A stretch of DNA of 64,000 nt from NCBI GenBank assembly GCA_949592205.1, contig CATIUR010000004.1:7381001-7445000 (forward strand), given 5' to 3'. This document shows, one piece after another, positions 33,901 to 45,406 of the stretch. Below the pieces are notes generated by a model that saw only the letters and a program-made list of their open reading frames with translations, searched no databases and was not told the DNA's origin. The translations under genes and the position numbers were made by a program. This DNA comes from Helichrysum umbraculigerum (Eukaryota; Streptophyta; Magnoliopsida; Asterales; Asteraceae). Within the stretch, counting starts at the first letter, position 1; each line of letters begins with the position of its first letter.

Positions 33901-34233
33901 TTTCTTCTTATTCTTCTTCAAATCACATTCTCGCAACACCAAACTAGGCATGGGTACAAGATACTACCATTAACACCTAGACAATTAGAAATTCAACATG
34001 TAAACGCAACGTTTTGAGAATCGGATTATTGAGTTCGCCTGGACTACCATGGCTTTGGGATGCCTGGCTTGATGCTTCAAGAAATTTCCAAACTTATATC
34101 TAGTACTTGGTAAAGTGAATATCCCTACGAAACATATAAATAACCACCAACGAAAGATATTCATCATCAGACTCTTTTAAAGAAAAAACAACCTACCCAT
34201 TTCACTCAAAAGTGCAGATATGATTTGTGGTGC
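33901..34233. other. No gene seen
   Basis: Space between two oppositely oriented F-box relics. AT-rich, nothing else recognised. Confidence 0.5.
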
Positions 34234-35355
34234 TTACTCATGCTGCTTAACCTTGTACTTGGCCTTGGCCCTGCCTGTTGATGTAGAGATCTGAGGTATC
34301 CATTTATACAAACCACGATAGCCGACGTCTTCCATACTTTTCACCTTCTCATCCTTCAGGTCCATGTAATGCAATAGCCGATGTCTTCCATACTTTTTAT
34401 CTATGAATTTCTCGAAGACGAGAAACCTTCCAAAGATAATAGTGGAAGTTGGAAATGGGATTCTACTCAACCCTTGTTTTCTATATCCTCTCGCCCAACT
34501 CTCACCATGCTCCACATCCTTCACCTTCTCCCAATTGGATGTCGTTTGGTCGAGAAGAAATACATGTGCCTTTTCTCGGCAAGCACACAAAAGCAAAAGT
34601 TCACCCCTGTCCTCATATAGGTACCGTACGGGCTCTGTGATGATCTTTGCCAAATCAGGAGGGAGATTTACCTTCATCAATTGCTCATTGTGAAAGTCGA
34701 ATTTGACAATGTAATAGTGAGTCCGTACATCCCAAAACACATATCTTGATTTAATCGTTACCGGCTCACTTAGATAGTCAACCTAGCCATATAGATCATC
34801 ATCAAGGAGTTTCCTCTTCCAACTCAGGTTCATCTCATCCCCAAACCCATCCCTTAAGTTCAACAATTTCATACCTACTTTTGTCCCACCAGGCTCTTTG
34901 CGTCGGGCCCACAAATGAATGATCTTGTACTCATTCTTACCTTCTCTACCATCACAGAGCATTACAAAAGTTTCATATTTATCAGAGTTTGTAAACCCTT
35001 TATAAGCGCTGTGTGCATTTGGTAGGTAGAGCTTACTCTTGGTAACTTGATTCATCACACACAGTTTTTCTTGGTTCTCAACTTCTTCCTTGATCAACAT
35101 AAACTCATCAATGCAAAACACGGTTTTGCTTTTCACTGAAAAAGGTTAAATCATGATACTTTTCACAACTAATTCATTCTGCTCCTTCCCTAAGTAAACC
35201 CTACAACAATCATCTCTCTTCATATCTTGTAGAATATAGCACACACTATTTTCAGTGACTAACTTTCTCCAAGTCTTACTCACATGTTGACAAATAACAT
35301 GTTTTTGGAGATCATCAAACCTCTCAATGAAAAGTGGGTGCAAGTCCTGCAATTT
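34234..35355 (-). pseudogene. F-box protein gene, second family, two in-frame stops
   Basis: On the minus strand a single frame runs from about 35355, just after an acceptor-like TTGCAG, to the stop at 34234. It has only two interruptions: a TAA at 35146 (after VVKSIMI) and a TAG near 34783 (after DDDLYG). It begins with the F-box core (HVICQHVSKTWRKLVT) and continues through LCVMNQVTKSKLYLPNAH, KIIHLWARR, EPVTIKSRYVFWDV, GELLLLCACREKAHVF, SRIPFPTSTI and a basic C-terminus. It is the longest copy of this family here. Both stops replace sense codons in an otherwise continuous alignment, so it is a recent pseudogene, or a gene if the stops are sequencing errors. A first exon upstream is likely but not identified. 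Confidence 0.75.
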
Positions 35356-35584
35356 TATTTTTTATTATTTCTTTTGCAAAAAAAAAAAATGTGTTATTAT
35401 CTAATTGATCAAACGTACATTATATTAAAAATTATACATATATTCATTTAATAGATCATCATTTAACAAAAAGATGTGTTATTATCTAATTTACAATTTT
35501 ACATATAATTCATTTAATAGATCATTTAACAGTCACTTCAAGAGATTTCATGAACGAATTGTCTCTAAGGGTTTTATAAAAAAT

Positions 35585-36075
35585 TAATCAATTAAAATCT
35601 AACTTTCATAATCCAAATTCATTCGATCATCAAGAAAGGTAATGGTGTTATAAACAAATAATCTAAATTCAATCCTCATAATCAAGATTCATTCTATCAT
35701 CTAAAAAGGTTATGTGGGTTTTAGTACCCAAGTAATCAGAATCTAACTTTCATAATCAAGATTCATTCTATCATCTAAAAAGGCTATGGGTTTTATAAAC
35801 AAGTAATCAAAATCTAACTTTCATAATCAAGATTCATTCGATCATCAAGAAAGGTAATGGGTTTTATAAAGTTCATAATCAAGATTCATTCGATCATCAA
35901 AAAAGGCATTGGGTTTTATAACCAAGTAATCAAAATCTAACTTTCATTATCAAGATTCATCCGATCATCAAAAAAGGCTATGAGTTTTGTAACCGAGTAA
36001 TCAAAATCTAACTTTCATTCTAAACAAGTAATCAAAATTTAACTTTCATAATCGAGATTCATTCTATCATTAAAA
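35585..36075. repeat. Minisatellite, ~71-bp unit, about 7 copies
   Basis: The unit contains AATCTAACTTTCATAATCAA, GATTCATTC(G/T)ATCATC and GGGTTTTATAA(C)CAAGT. Successive GATTCATT landmarks lie 70, 74, 71, 52 and 71 bases apart (near 35614, 35684, 35758, 35829, 35881, 35952), with a longer last step to about 36055. It lies just upstream of the minus-strand F-box relic. Confidence 0.85.
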
Positions 36076-36544
36076 TCAAACAAAGAACCCATACAATTAA
36101 ACACCGAAATTGACTTCAAGATCAAACCCATTATTACTTATCACATCAAACCCAAACAAATATTGTCAGTGGTAGTTTTTTTTCCTCTTTTTCTGCTGAG
36201 AGTTGTTGAATAATCTGAACAGCTTTTGCATCTACGATATAATGAACGTTGTTATCAAGCATTTGTTTAAATTTCTTAAATAAACGTTGGTACAAAGTAA
36301 ATATTAGGGTTTATGTAAAGTATCTAGGAGAGACTCATTAGATTGAGCATAAGACGTTTTTTTTTTTTATCGGTGGAGTGTATGATCAACGAAGGAATAA
36401 AATAGTTATAAGTGAATATCATAGATATAAATAGGGTTAGACTCCCATGTAGATTGTATCACTCTTCTCGTCTACATACACTGTTAAAAGTACATACTAA
36501 AATAAATGGAGACCTGACTAAAGATGTTTACATAACATAAATCT
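36076..36544. other. No gene seen
   Basis: AT-rich. Nothing recognised. Confidence 0.5.
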
Positions 36545-37275
36545 TCACCACATCATTCTCCATACATAATAACCAAGTCCGAAAAATTATCAAATTTTAA
36601 ATAAATGTTTAGAATCAAGTCATCACATAAGGGTATGAAACATAACATATTGTTAATGAGGGTATCCATCTCTATAAATAAAGGTTAAAAATATACCTCA
36701 TTTGTAACTATTATCGTGAATATCTATCTAGGAACATGGTGATGTAGTTGCCCTAACTTTTTATTTTCCGGATTCCAAACTGTTGACTAAATAACTATAT
36801 GTGTCAATCACATCAATAAAGTGAGTTTCAAATGTTTCATTTGCTAATTGACAAAGATAACATATTATCAAAATACTAAAAAATAAAGACAGTATGAGTT
36901 TTGGCCCGTTTTTGTTAAAAAAAATGGATTTTTTTAATCTAAATTAACATAAAATACATCACTCTCCATACATAATAACCAAGTCCGAAAAATTATCAAA
37001 TTTTAGATAAATGTTTAGAATCAAGTCATCACATAAGGGTATGAAACATAACATATTGTTAATGAGGGTATCCATCTCTATAAATAAAGGTTAAAAATAT
37101 ACCTCATTTGTAACTATTATCGTGAATATCTATATAGGAACCCGGTGATGTAGTTACCCTCACTTTTTATTTTAAATAACTATATGTGTCAATCACATCA
37201 ATAAAGTGAGTTTCAAATGTTTCATTTGCTAATTGACAAAAATAACATATTATCAAAATACGAAAAAATAAAGAT
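36545..37275. repeat. Direct duplication, two copies 406 bp apart
   Basis: 36545-36898 and 36955-37275 match closely (CATACATAATAACCAAGTCC, GGGTATGAAACATAACATA, TAAAGTGAGTTTCAAATG). The second copy lacks a short stretch present in the first (TTCCGGATTCCAAACTGTTG). Further on, ATATCAAATAGGAGTTTTAA repeats at 37274 and 37402. Confidence 0.85.
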
Positions 37276-38620
37276 ATCAAATAGGAGTTTTAAAAATGAT
37301 TTTGAATATATGGGCTTGCTTTGAAGTTTTCCATGGATGAAATTGGGGTTAAGTAATGTGTTGAACGATTATATATTTGTTTTGATTGCAATAATTGGGA
37401 GATATCAAATAGGAGTTTTAAGAGTGAGCATCAAACAGCTCATAAAAGCACCAATTCTTACTTATTTAATCATCTCACCACCTGAAAAGACATAAATATC
37501 TTCAATATACTTTTGACCCAATAAAGTTATAAATTTTTATGTGTTTGACGTTATTAAGGCTGTTATGTCATTTTTTCAGCTATTTTTCCCATGTACATGA
37601 TATGAGACCGGATAACTTCTATGTTTGGCGTTATAAAAAAAGAATTTAACAAAGTATTTCATGGTTATGACAAATGAAGATCCTTTTATATAGACATCCA
37701 CATCTTAAAGGTTGTTACACTTATATATCTATATGTATCTATATATACATACTAAAGAAGTATAAAAAAATGCTTTTCGTCGGATTTGATGTGAAAAATC
37801 TTAAAACTTAGTGATTACGTTCATTGTTCTGTAAATTAGAATCATCTTTCTTTATGTCCCTAACTCATACGATGTAGGTAATTGATTACATATATATATA
37901 TAAATATTACATTATTTAAATTACTGTGCATCATACGGGTTTATACTTAGTATCACAATAATCAAATAGTATAAATTAAACATTAAAACTTACATATTCA
38001 AAATGAATTTATAATTTATAAATGGAGTGTCAAATTATGATTCATTTAAACATGATGACAAGTCTAATGTTTGTAATTGTTTGATTTGTAAAATAACCTT
38101 AATCATTGCTTGCTAAACATTTACAATGAACATCTAAATTTTGCAAGTCATGCATTCAATACAAAACTTTGTATAAAGTTTTATTGAATGTTGTATAAAA
38201 GTCTTTCAAGTTACATATACTTTTGTTATCTTGTAGGTACGTATGTGCCCCACGAAAAATTTAGTAGATAACCGATAATATCGAATGATCAATATATATA
38301 TGTCTTATTGGATTATCCATTACCCAACTCACATGTCATTAATTTAACTAACATAGATGATCATAAAGCGAAAAAGAATCAACTTTCGCATGAGATTGAA
38401 AAATTTGTGCATAAATTCAAAATTTTCGCTATACTATATAAATGGTTATGATGATGGTTCTATACTATAACTTAATTACTTAGTGATTTTGTCGTTCTGA
38501 GTTGATTCAATTGTGTTTTTTTTTTTTTGTGTGGAAAGTACAAAAGAAAGAACACGTGCGTATACGACACAACATTAAATTGTGTTTGGGCTTCTGTACG
38601 AGTTAATCAAATTACATGGA
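37276..38620. other. No supported gene
   Basis: AT-rich. A CATACGGGTTTATACTTAG phrase at about 37932-37950 vaguely resembles a Helitron end, but its hairpin has decayed. Confidence 0.5.
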
Positions 38621-39534
38621 TGAAGTTAATTTTACCTTCCAAGAACACACACGACTATCACTCATTTATCAATGATATTAATTAATCTTTTTCTCTTTTC
38701 TTTTTTCTTGTCTGGTAAGTCGAATTTGATGATTTTATGGTTATGTGAATCATAGTTGTTAAACTCTTACGATTCACGAGTCGACTCTTACGAGTCGGCT
38801 CAGAAATTCAAAAAACGAGGCGACTCGGACCCCGACTCATAAATGTCTTTGACTCTTACGAGTTATTTATTGACTCTTCCGAGTCGTGGGCGACTCTTAC
38901 GAGTCTTGGGCGACTCTTACGAGTCAGAAACCGGACACACAAAATATAAAATGACAAAATATGATAGGAATGACTAATAATCCATTATAAATTAAACATT
39001 TGTGTTATTTAATGACTTTCATCATGTTTTATTTCAATTAAGGATAGAAATCTAAATAATAATATACATATAGATATAAATATATGTATTTATTGTAGAA
39101 TTATGACTCTTACGAGTCGAACCGAGTCACGAGTCACGAGTTAAAAATCAATACTTCGATTCACGAGTCGAGTCACGAGTTAACAACCATGATGTGAATT
39201 AATTAATTATATTTGTTTGAATGAATTGACACTGTATTTGATCTTTACGAGTTTAGATTACATTAAAAAAATTGGTTAACTTTAAACATTGCTTTAAAAT
39301 CGGACCGGTGGTTAAAAAGTTTAAGAATCATTGGGCGAAAATGTTCATATTCGATCGACCAAATTTGTCTAAATCGGTTAGACGGAAGTGAATAGGTTTG
39401 TTTAAATTAAAAAGTTCAAAAAGGAAAACATTTTTTTAACAAAATCAACGTGTTCTTTAGAGAATTTGATGTAAAGTCGGGTTAGGCATTTGATCCCGCA
39501 AATAGTACAAGAGGTCGATGACTTTACTCACATG
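38621..39534 (+). pseudogene. F-box repeat unit, copy 3, interrupted by a MITE
   Basis: 38621-38750 repeats the LYLP...THT tail and the non-coding sequence of copy 2 (TTACCTTCCAAGAACACA, TTTTCTCTTTTC). After the MITE, 39192-39430 continues the unit (TTTGAATGAATTGACA, ATTCGATCGACCAAATTTG). At 39478 the head of the next F-box unit begins (TTTGATCCCGCAAATAGTACA, then GATGACTTTACTCACATG). That head is split by the Gypsy element and resumes at 49643. Confidence 0.75.
38751..39191. mobile_element. MITE rich in ACTCTTACGAGTC repeats
   Basis: 441 bp with ends CATAGTTGTTAA and, complemented, CATGGTTGTTAA, and an 8-bp duplication ATGTGAAT at 38743-38750 and 39192-39199. The subterminal parts repeat GACTCTTACGAGTC and CACGAGTCG, which are short palindromes. 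Paralogous F-box units at about 33750 and 50280 have the same flanks joined without the element, giving natural empty sites. Confidence 0.85.
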
Positions 39535-39539
39535 TGGTG

Positions 39540-40044
39540 TGATGACGTACCTCGGTATCGGTATACCGATACCGAAACACCTCGTACCTAAAAGAGAGCC
39601 TTTACAGCAACAAGTTTACAAGGAAATGTCATGTCATGGGTCTTCGTCCTACCGAAGGGAAATGTCTGATAGGTTGTCACATCTAATTAATGCTGCAAGT
39701 GGCGGCGTTAACACTTATATCCAACGAATAATAGAAGGACACCGAAACGGGTAAAAGAAGGACATGTGAAGCACTATAAATGGCCGACCAACAACCAGTT
39801 GTTGGGCATTGATAACGAACATTAAATACACTCTGATACCGAAGGAGACCGTTGACATTCGTGGCGTACAACTCGTCTACCCAAACGGTAGCCGGGATTA
39901 CCAATAGGGAATCGCCAACCGAAAGGGAGATATTCCTTTCGGATCAGGGTCTCATCAACAATCACACGGAATACTCTTTCGGTCCTACCTCCCGAATTAG
40001 AAACTAGTCTTCACTCAACGTGTTACTTCAACTTTGGAGCAACA
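39540..40044 (+). repeat. Gypsy 5' LTR
   Basis: 505 bp. A 22-bp perfect palindrome of CGGTATC and GATACCG halves sits at 39553-39574 near its start. A TATA box (TATAAAT) at 39775-39781 is the likely promoter. Confidence 0.95.
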
Positions 40045-40046
40045 TT

Positions 40047-40060
40047 TGGCGCCATCCGTG
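40047..40060 (+). promoter_or_regulatory. Gypsy primer binding site
   Basis: TGGCGCCATCCGTG two bases after the LTR end, the usual position. Its exact tRNA partner was not determined. Confidence 0.75.
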
Positions 40061-40102
40061 GGACCGATAGATTACAACCAGAACATAACCCAATAAACCA
40101 AT

Positions 40103-42241
40103 ATGGCAATTATAGCACCAGAAGATCCGCCTTCAAAGGGACAGGATGCCGAGGGTGAAGCAGATACGTCAGCAAATGAGATTACACCTATATTTGTTAA
40201 AAACAATTTCGAGAAGTTGAAAACAATTATGGATACCATCGAGAAGGAAGACCCGAGGGGTGCCCCTCGAAAACTATCATATGAAGGTCTCGATACGACG
40301 GAAGATGAGATGACAAGCCACACGGGGAACACACCCAAGAAGTCCCGCTGGACGGAAGAGCGAAAAAAGCGTCTCAAAAGGAAGCGACCGAGGTCGAAGG
40401 GAAAAAGGCCCAAAAGGTTGCGGAAAATCGAAACCAAGTCTTCAAAAAGGAGTTACGCTACTACGTCGAGTGGATACACCGCAACCACAAGCGATACTTC
40501 CACGGGTACCGACAGTTCGGAGGACGAGTTGAATTCTCCCTACAAACCGTCGGTTGCAAGAAGATTCACCTCCCTAATAGCTAATTGCCGAAGACCTTCC
40601 CGAATGAGAATGCCTTCTCATGTAAGGATCTATGACGGAACAACAGACCCGGACGACCACTTGAGCCTCTTCTCAGGAGTAGCTGAAATGGAACAGTGGT
40701 CCATGCCTCTATGGTGCCATATGTTCGCACAGACTTTATCCGGGTCAGCTCGGATGTGGTTTGATAGTCTCCCAGTCGGAAAGATTGATAGTTTTGAAGA
40801 GCTAAGGAAAGCTTTCTCCACACACTTCACCTCCCAAAAAAGGTACACTCGACACGCGGTGGAAATACATGACATAAAGCAGCGGGAGAACGAAACACTT
40901 CAAGAGTTCATGGACCGGTTCAAAACGGAGAGCATCGAGATAGGTGGCACCACTGAACTCATGCAGATTTCAGGTTTCATGCATGGAATACGAAACAAGC
41001 AACTAATTGAGAAATTAAACAACAAAGTGCCGAACTCAACGGAAGAAATGTGGGAAATTACTAAAGCCTTCATACGAGGAAAGGAGGCAGCGGCCTCGCA
41101 GGTTCCTGATTCCACCAACCGAAAGGGGAACCCCAAAGGGCAGAATACTTAGAAAGGCAACGTGACTCCTCGGCCATTCCTAACCTACGGTTCAAGTAGA
41201 CCGGAACACCGCAAAGTCCCTCAAACTACTACGCCACCGACCACGTCTCACCGAAGGAATATGCCCTTCACGGCGCTCACAAAAACGCCCAGTGAAATCT
41301 TGGCCACTGAAGAGGCCCGTTCGATCTTCAAACCCCCGGGTCCCCTAACCGGAACACCCGAACGGAGGAATATGGACAGATTCTGCGAATTCCATAATGA
41401 TCGAGGACATCATACAAACGACTGTTTTCAACTTCGAAAACAAATCGAAGAAGCATTGAAGTCAGGACAGCTAACTCATCTGATAAAAGACGTTAGGAGT
41501 GGGACGATAGTAAAACAGGAAAGTAAAGCTATCGTGCCACTTGGTCAGAAAGACGGTGGGTCGAAAGGGCGCGGGAAATCTATAATGGTGACATATTCCG
41601 AATGGAATCGGTCTAAACGAAAGGAACGATCAGAAGACTGGATGGGAGAATCAATCACTTTTCCAACTGAACCAGGAAACTTCCCGACTAGCGACCCACT
41701 GGTCATAAAAGCTGAAGTCGGAAACCAAATGGTGCATCGGATCTACGTGGACGGAGGTAGCGCATCAGAAATCATGTATGCGCATTGTTTCCGAGCGTTG
41801 GAGCCAGAATTTCAACAAGAGATTCGAAACACCGGAGGACCCCTCGTAGGCTTTGCAGGAGAAAGAGTATGGCCGATGGGTGAAGTAGCCATACCAGTAA
41901 CCTTTGGTGAATACCCACTAAGCCGAACGATAATCTTACGTTTCTTAGTGGTCGACGCTCCCTCGTCCTACAACATTCTACTGGGCCGTCCGGGCCTATC
42001 TGCCTTACGAGCTGTAGCATCCACCATGCATGCAATGATGAAGTTCCCAACTCCACATGGCATCGCAAGGGTCAGAGCAGATAGAAAAGAAGTTCGCGAA
42101 AGTTTGCAAGCCGAAAGGGAATTATACGAAGAAAACTCCCACGAGTTCCCGGTGGAAAAGTCACTGGAGTCCGGGGGCTCGAAGGACTTAGTGCCCGAAG
42201 AAACCGAAGAAAAGTTCATTCTTAATCCTCAATACCCATAA
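40103..42241 (+). pseudogene. Gypsy gag-protease with internal stop
   Basis: The ATG at 40103 opens a gag: charged N-terminus with a basic run (KKRLKRKRPRSKGKRPK), then the capsid domain (TTDPDDHLSLFSGVAEME, MWFDSLP, FSTHFTSQKR, ETLQEFMDRFKTE). A TAG at 41150-41152 interrupts it. The same frame resumes with SEILATEEARS, a zinc-finger-like CEFHNDRGHHTNDC near 41385, and protease with YVDGGSASEIMY near 41745. The downstream part belongs to gag in related elements, so the TAG is a point lesion. A TAA at 42239-42241 ends this stretch, again without a frame change into pol. Confidence 0.88.
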
Positions 42242-42247
42242 CAACCA

Positions 42248-45200
42248 GTGTGCATCGGTAGTAGAATACCGGAACATATAAAAACGGGGCTACTGCTCCT
42301 GTTAAAAAAGAATATAGACGTCTTTGCATGGACAGAATCCGACATGACGGGCGTACCGAGGGACGTTATCGAACACCGTTTGAACGCAGACAAAAGCATA
42401 AGACCCGTAGTGCAGAAAAAGAGGTCGTTGGCACCAGAAAGAAGCAGAGCAGCGTGTGAGTCAGTAGATAAGCTAGTAAATGCCGGAATTGTGAGGGAGG
42501 TAAAGTACCGTACCTGGATCGCTAATCCAGTAATGGTAAAGAAGAACGATGGTTCATGGAGAATGTGTGTCGATTTCAAGGATATTAACGCCGCTTGTCC
42601 GAAGGACCCCTACCCCCTACCGGAAATAGATTGGAAGGTCGAAGCCCTCTCTGGCTTCAAGTATAAATGTTTTCTGGATGCATACAAGGGATATCACCAG
42701 ATTCAGATGGCAAAAGAAGACGAAGACAAAACGGCTTTTCACACAGATCAAGGGGTTTACTGCTACCGAAAGATGCCTTTCGGTCTAAAAAATGCGGGCG
42801 CGACATATCAGCGTTTGGTCGACAGAAGTTTCAAGGAACAGATTGGGAGAAATTTGGAGGCATATGTCGATGATATCGTGATAAAGAGCAGGGCACCACA
42901 AGTAATGCTTGCCGATATACAAGAAACCTTTGACAACCTCCGGAGAATTAATATGAAGCTAAACCTAAAAAAATGTATCTTCGGGGTGGAAGAAGGAAAA
43001 TTCTTGGGGCATATCATCACAGAAAGAGGTATAAAGGCAAACCCTGACAAAACAAAGGCTATCGTCGATTTGCGTCCACCAAAGACGATAACGGAAGTCC
43101 AAAGCCTAAACGGGAAATTGGCGGCATTAAACAGGTATCTGTCTCGTTCAGCCGAAAGATCACTCCCGTTCTTCAAAACATTGAAAAACGGTGTGAACAA
43201 GCGAAACTTCAAATGGACGGTTGAGGCCGACAAGGCCTTCGAGGAGATAAAGCTCGCCCTTGCATCCCTACCGATGCTTGTAGCACCGAAAACAGGAGAA
43301 TCGTTATACCTATACCTAGCGGCAGCAAATGAAGCAGTCAGTGCGGTGTTAATGGCCGAAATGGAGGGTAAACAGCTTCCTATATACTTCATCAGTCGGG
43401 CGCTACATGGTTCGGAAATGAATTATTCTCCTTTAGAAAAATTGGCCTTATCTTTGGTTCATGCCTCGAGACGTCTAAGGAGATACTTCCAGGCACATCA
43501 AGTAATCGTAATAACCGATCAGCCAATTCGACAGGTGCTACATAAACCAGAAGTGTCAGGCCGATTGGCAAAATGGGCAATCGAACTAGGCGAACATGGC
43601 ATTGAATACCAGTCGCGAACGGCAATCAAAGGTCAGATATTGGCGGATTTCGTGGCGGAGATGCCGACAGGGGAAGTACCAAAAGAAACCGAATGGAGTT
43701 TATTCACGGACGGGGCATCAAACAGTTTCGGTTCTGGAGCAGGACTTATCCTTACAGATCCCATGGGAGCAGAACACACATACGCACTACGTTTCGGTTT
43801 TGATGCATCCAATAACGAGGCAGAATACGAAGCACTGTTAGCAGGACTTCGTTTGGCTTCAAGATTAGGTGTCGAGAAGTTAAAAGTTTTCGTAGACTCG
43901 AAGCTTGTAGCCAATCAGATAAACGGAGACTACGAGGCAAGAGGAAACATGATGAAGAGGTACCGAGACAAAGCGAAGGAGCTGATGAATAATTTCGAAA
44001 GAGCAACGATAGAACAAGTACCACGAAGCAAGAACCACAAAGCAGACGCACTGAGTAAACTAGCCTCAGTAGCCTTCGAACACCTAACAAAAAAAGTTCT
44101 CGTGGAAACGCTGGGCAATCCTTCGGTCATGTGCGACGAAGTGAATCTGGTTGTGACAGAGGAAGGAACAACTTGGATGACACCGATTTACAAGTATCTA
44201 ACCGAAGGTATCCTTCCGGAAGATGACAGGCAGGCACAAAAAATAGCTGCCAAGTCTTTACGATTCGAAGTCGAGGACGGGATTCTGTACAAAAGATCAT
44301 ACTTGGGACCAATGTTACGGTGTGTCGGACCCCTTCAGGCCAATTACGTCATAAGAGAAATTCATGAGGGTTCATGCGGATTACATTCTGGTCCAAGGTC
44401 GGTGGTGGCGAAAGCTATGAACGCAGGCTATTACTGGCCTACAATGCATCAGGATGCGGTGCAAGAGATACGAAAATGTAAGGCATGTCAAATTCATGCA
44501 CCAATACCAAAGGTGCCGAAACAGAATATGATACCCATCGTAAGCGCTTGGCCCTTCCACAAATGGGGAATGGACATAGTTGGTCCTTTTCCACAAGCTC
44601 CGGGAAAATTAAAATTTCTACTAGTGGCGGTAGACTATTTCACAAAATGGGTCGAAGCAGTACCGCTAGCAAGGATAACCGGGAAGAACGTGAAGAAGTT
44701 CGTATGGGATAACATTGTGTGCCGTTTCGGCGTGCCTAAGGAGATCGTCACAGATAACGGAAAGCAGTTTGCAGACAATCCTTTCAGAGGATGGTGCGAA
44801 GAATTGAACGTGAAACAAATTTTCACTTCGGTAGCTCACCCACAGGGAAATGGTCAAGTAGAAAGGATAAACCGGAGCATTGTAGAAGGTTTGAAGGCAC
44901 GGATAGACACGGACGGTTCCAGTTGGACGGATCACTTGCCACATGTGCTGTGGGCACATAGAACGATGATAAAGACAAGTCATGGAGAAACGCCTTTCAG
45001 CCTAACTTATGGATCAGAGGCCATTATACCAACAGAAATTGGAATCCCGACCTACCGAACCTCAGGGGAGAGGGACGCTGGAAACGAGAAAGAGTTGTTG
45101 TTAAACCTAGACTTGTTAGAAGAAAGACGTGAAATAGCCGCCATCAGAGAGGCAAACCACAAGAAGAAGATAGAGCAATACTACAACCAACGCGTCAGGC

Positions 45201-45406
45201 CTTCGACGTTCCGTGTCGGAGATTATGTGTTACGAAAAAATGAAGCAAGCAGACAACAGAGCCTAGGGAAGATGGGTCCAAAATGGGAAGGCCCATATCG
45301 CATAGCCAGAGCTTACGGTAACGGCTCCTACGAGCTCACTGACGAAAAGGGGAAAGCATTGTCGAGAAGTTGGAATGGAGCGAACCTCCGAAAATTCTAC
45401 TTCTGA
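42248..45406 (+). CDS. Gypsy RT-RNase H-aRNase H-integrase
   Basis: 1052 codons in the same frame as gag, separated from it only by the TAA at 42239. Reverse transcriptase: GSWRMCVDFKDINAACPKD, MPFGLKNAGATYQRLVD, YVDDIVIKS near 208. First RNase H: YLAAANEAVSAVLM and SPLEKLALSLVHA. A second RNase H of archaeal type starts near 482 (SLFTDGASN) with AEYEALLAGLRLA and DSKLVANQINGDYE. Integrase: zinc motif (HEGSCGLHSG, CKACQIH) near 700-745, WGMDIVGPF and DNGKQF as the first two acidic residues, then NGQVERINR with Glu as the third. It ends with NGANLRKFYF. All catalytic blocks look intact. Two RNase H domains are typical of Tat elements. Confidence 0.93.
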   Translation: MCIGSRIPEHIKTGLLLLLKKNIDVFAWTESDMTGVPRDVIEHRLNADKSIRPVVQKKRSLAPERSRAACESVDKLVNAGIVREVKYRTWIANPVMVKKNDGSWRMCVDFKDINAACPKDPYPLPEIDWKVEALSGFKYKCFLDAYKGYHQIQMAKEDEDKTAFHTDQGVYCYRKMPFGLKNAGATYQRLVDRSFKEQIGRNLEAYVDDIVIKSRAPQVMLADIQETFDNLRRINMKLNLKKCIFGVEEGKFLGHIITERGIKANPDKTKAIVDLRPPKTITEVQSLNGKLAALNRYLSRSAERSLPFFKTLKNGVNKRNFKWTVEADKAFEEIKLALASLPMLVAPKTGESLYLYLAAANEAVSAVLMAEMEGKQLPIYFISRALHGSEMNYSPLEKLALSLVHASRRLRRYFQAHQVIVITDQPIRQVLHKPEVSGRLAKWAIELGEHGIEYQSRTAIKGQILADFVAEMPTGEVPKETEWSLFTDGASNSFGSGAGLILTDPMGAEHTYALRFGFDASNNEAEYEALLAGLRLASRLGVEKLKVFVDSKLVANQINGDYEARGNMMKRYRDKAKELMNNFERATIEQVPRSKNHKADALSKLASVAFEHLTKKVLVETLGNPSVMCDEVNLVVTEEGTTWMTPIYKYLTEGILPEDDRQAQKIAAKSLRFEVEDGILYKRSYLGPMLRCVGPLQANYVIREIHEGSCGLHSGPRSVVAKAMNAGYYWPTMHQDAVQEIRKCKACQIHAPIPKVPKQNMIPIVSAWPFHKWGMDIVGPFPQAPGKLKFLLVAVDYFTKWVEAVPLARITGKNVKKFVWDNIVCRFGVPKEIVTDNGKQFADNPFRGWCEELNVKQIFTSVAHPQGNGQVERINRSIVEGLKARIDTDGSSWTDHLPHVLWAHRTMIKTSHGETPFSLTYGSEAIIPTEIGIPTYRTSGERDAGNEKELLLNLDLLEERREIAAIREANHKKKIEQYYNQRVRPSTFRVGDYVLRKNEASRQQSLGKMGPKWEGPYRIARAYGNGSYELTDEKGKALSRSWNGANLRKFYF

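Noticed and set aside
35585..36075. CRISPR-like array
   Set aside because: Whole ~71-bp units are repeated without unique spacers; it is a eukaryotic minisatellite.
37932..37950. Another Helitron end (CATACGGGTTTATACTTAG)
   Set aside because: The hairpin is not paired and the end is CTTAG instead of CTRR; too weak to list as an element.
42808..45000. Many open frames opposite gag-pol (for example 42808-43392 minus)
   Set aside because: They are shadows of the conserved pol coding strand, with no introns or motifs, unlike the real antisense gene at 46.0-48.5 kb.
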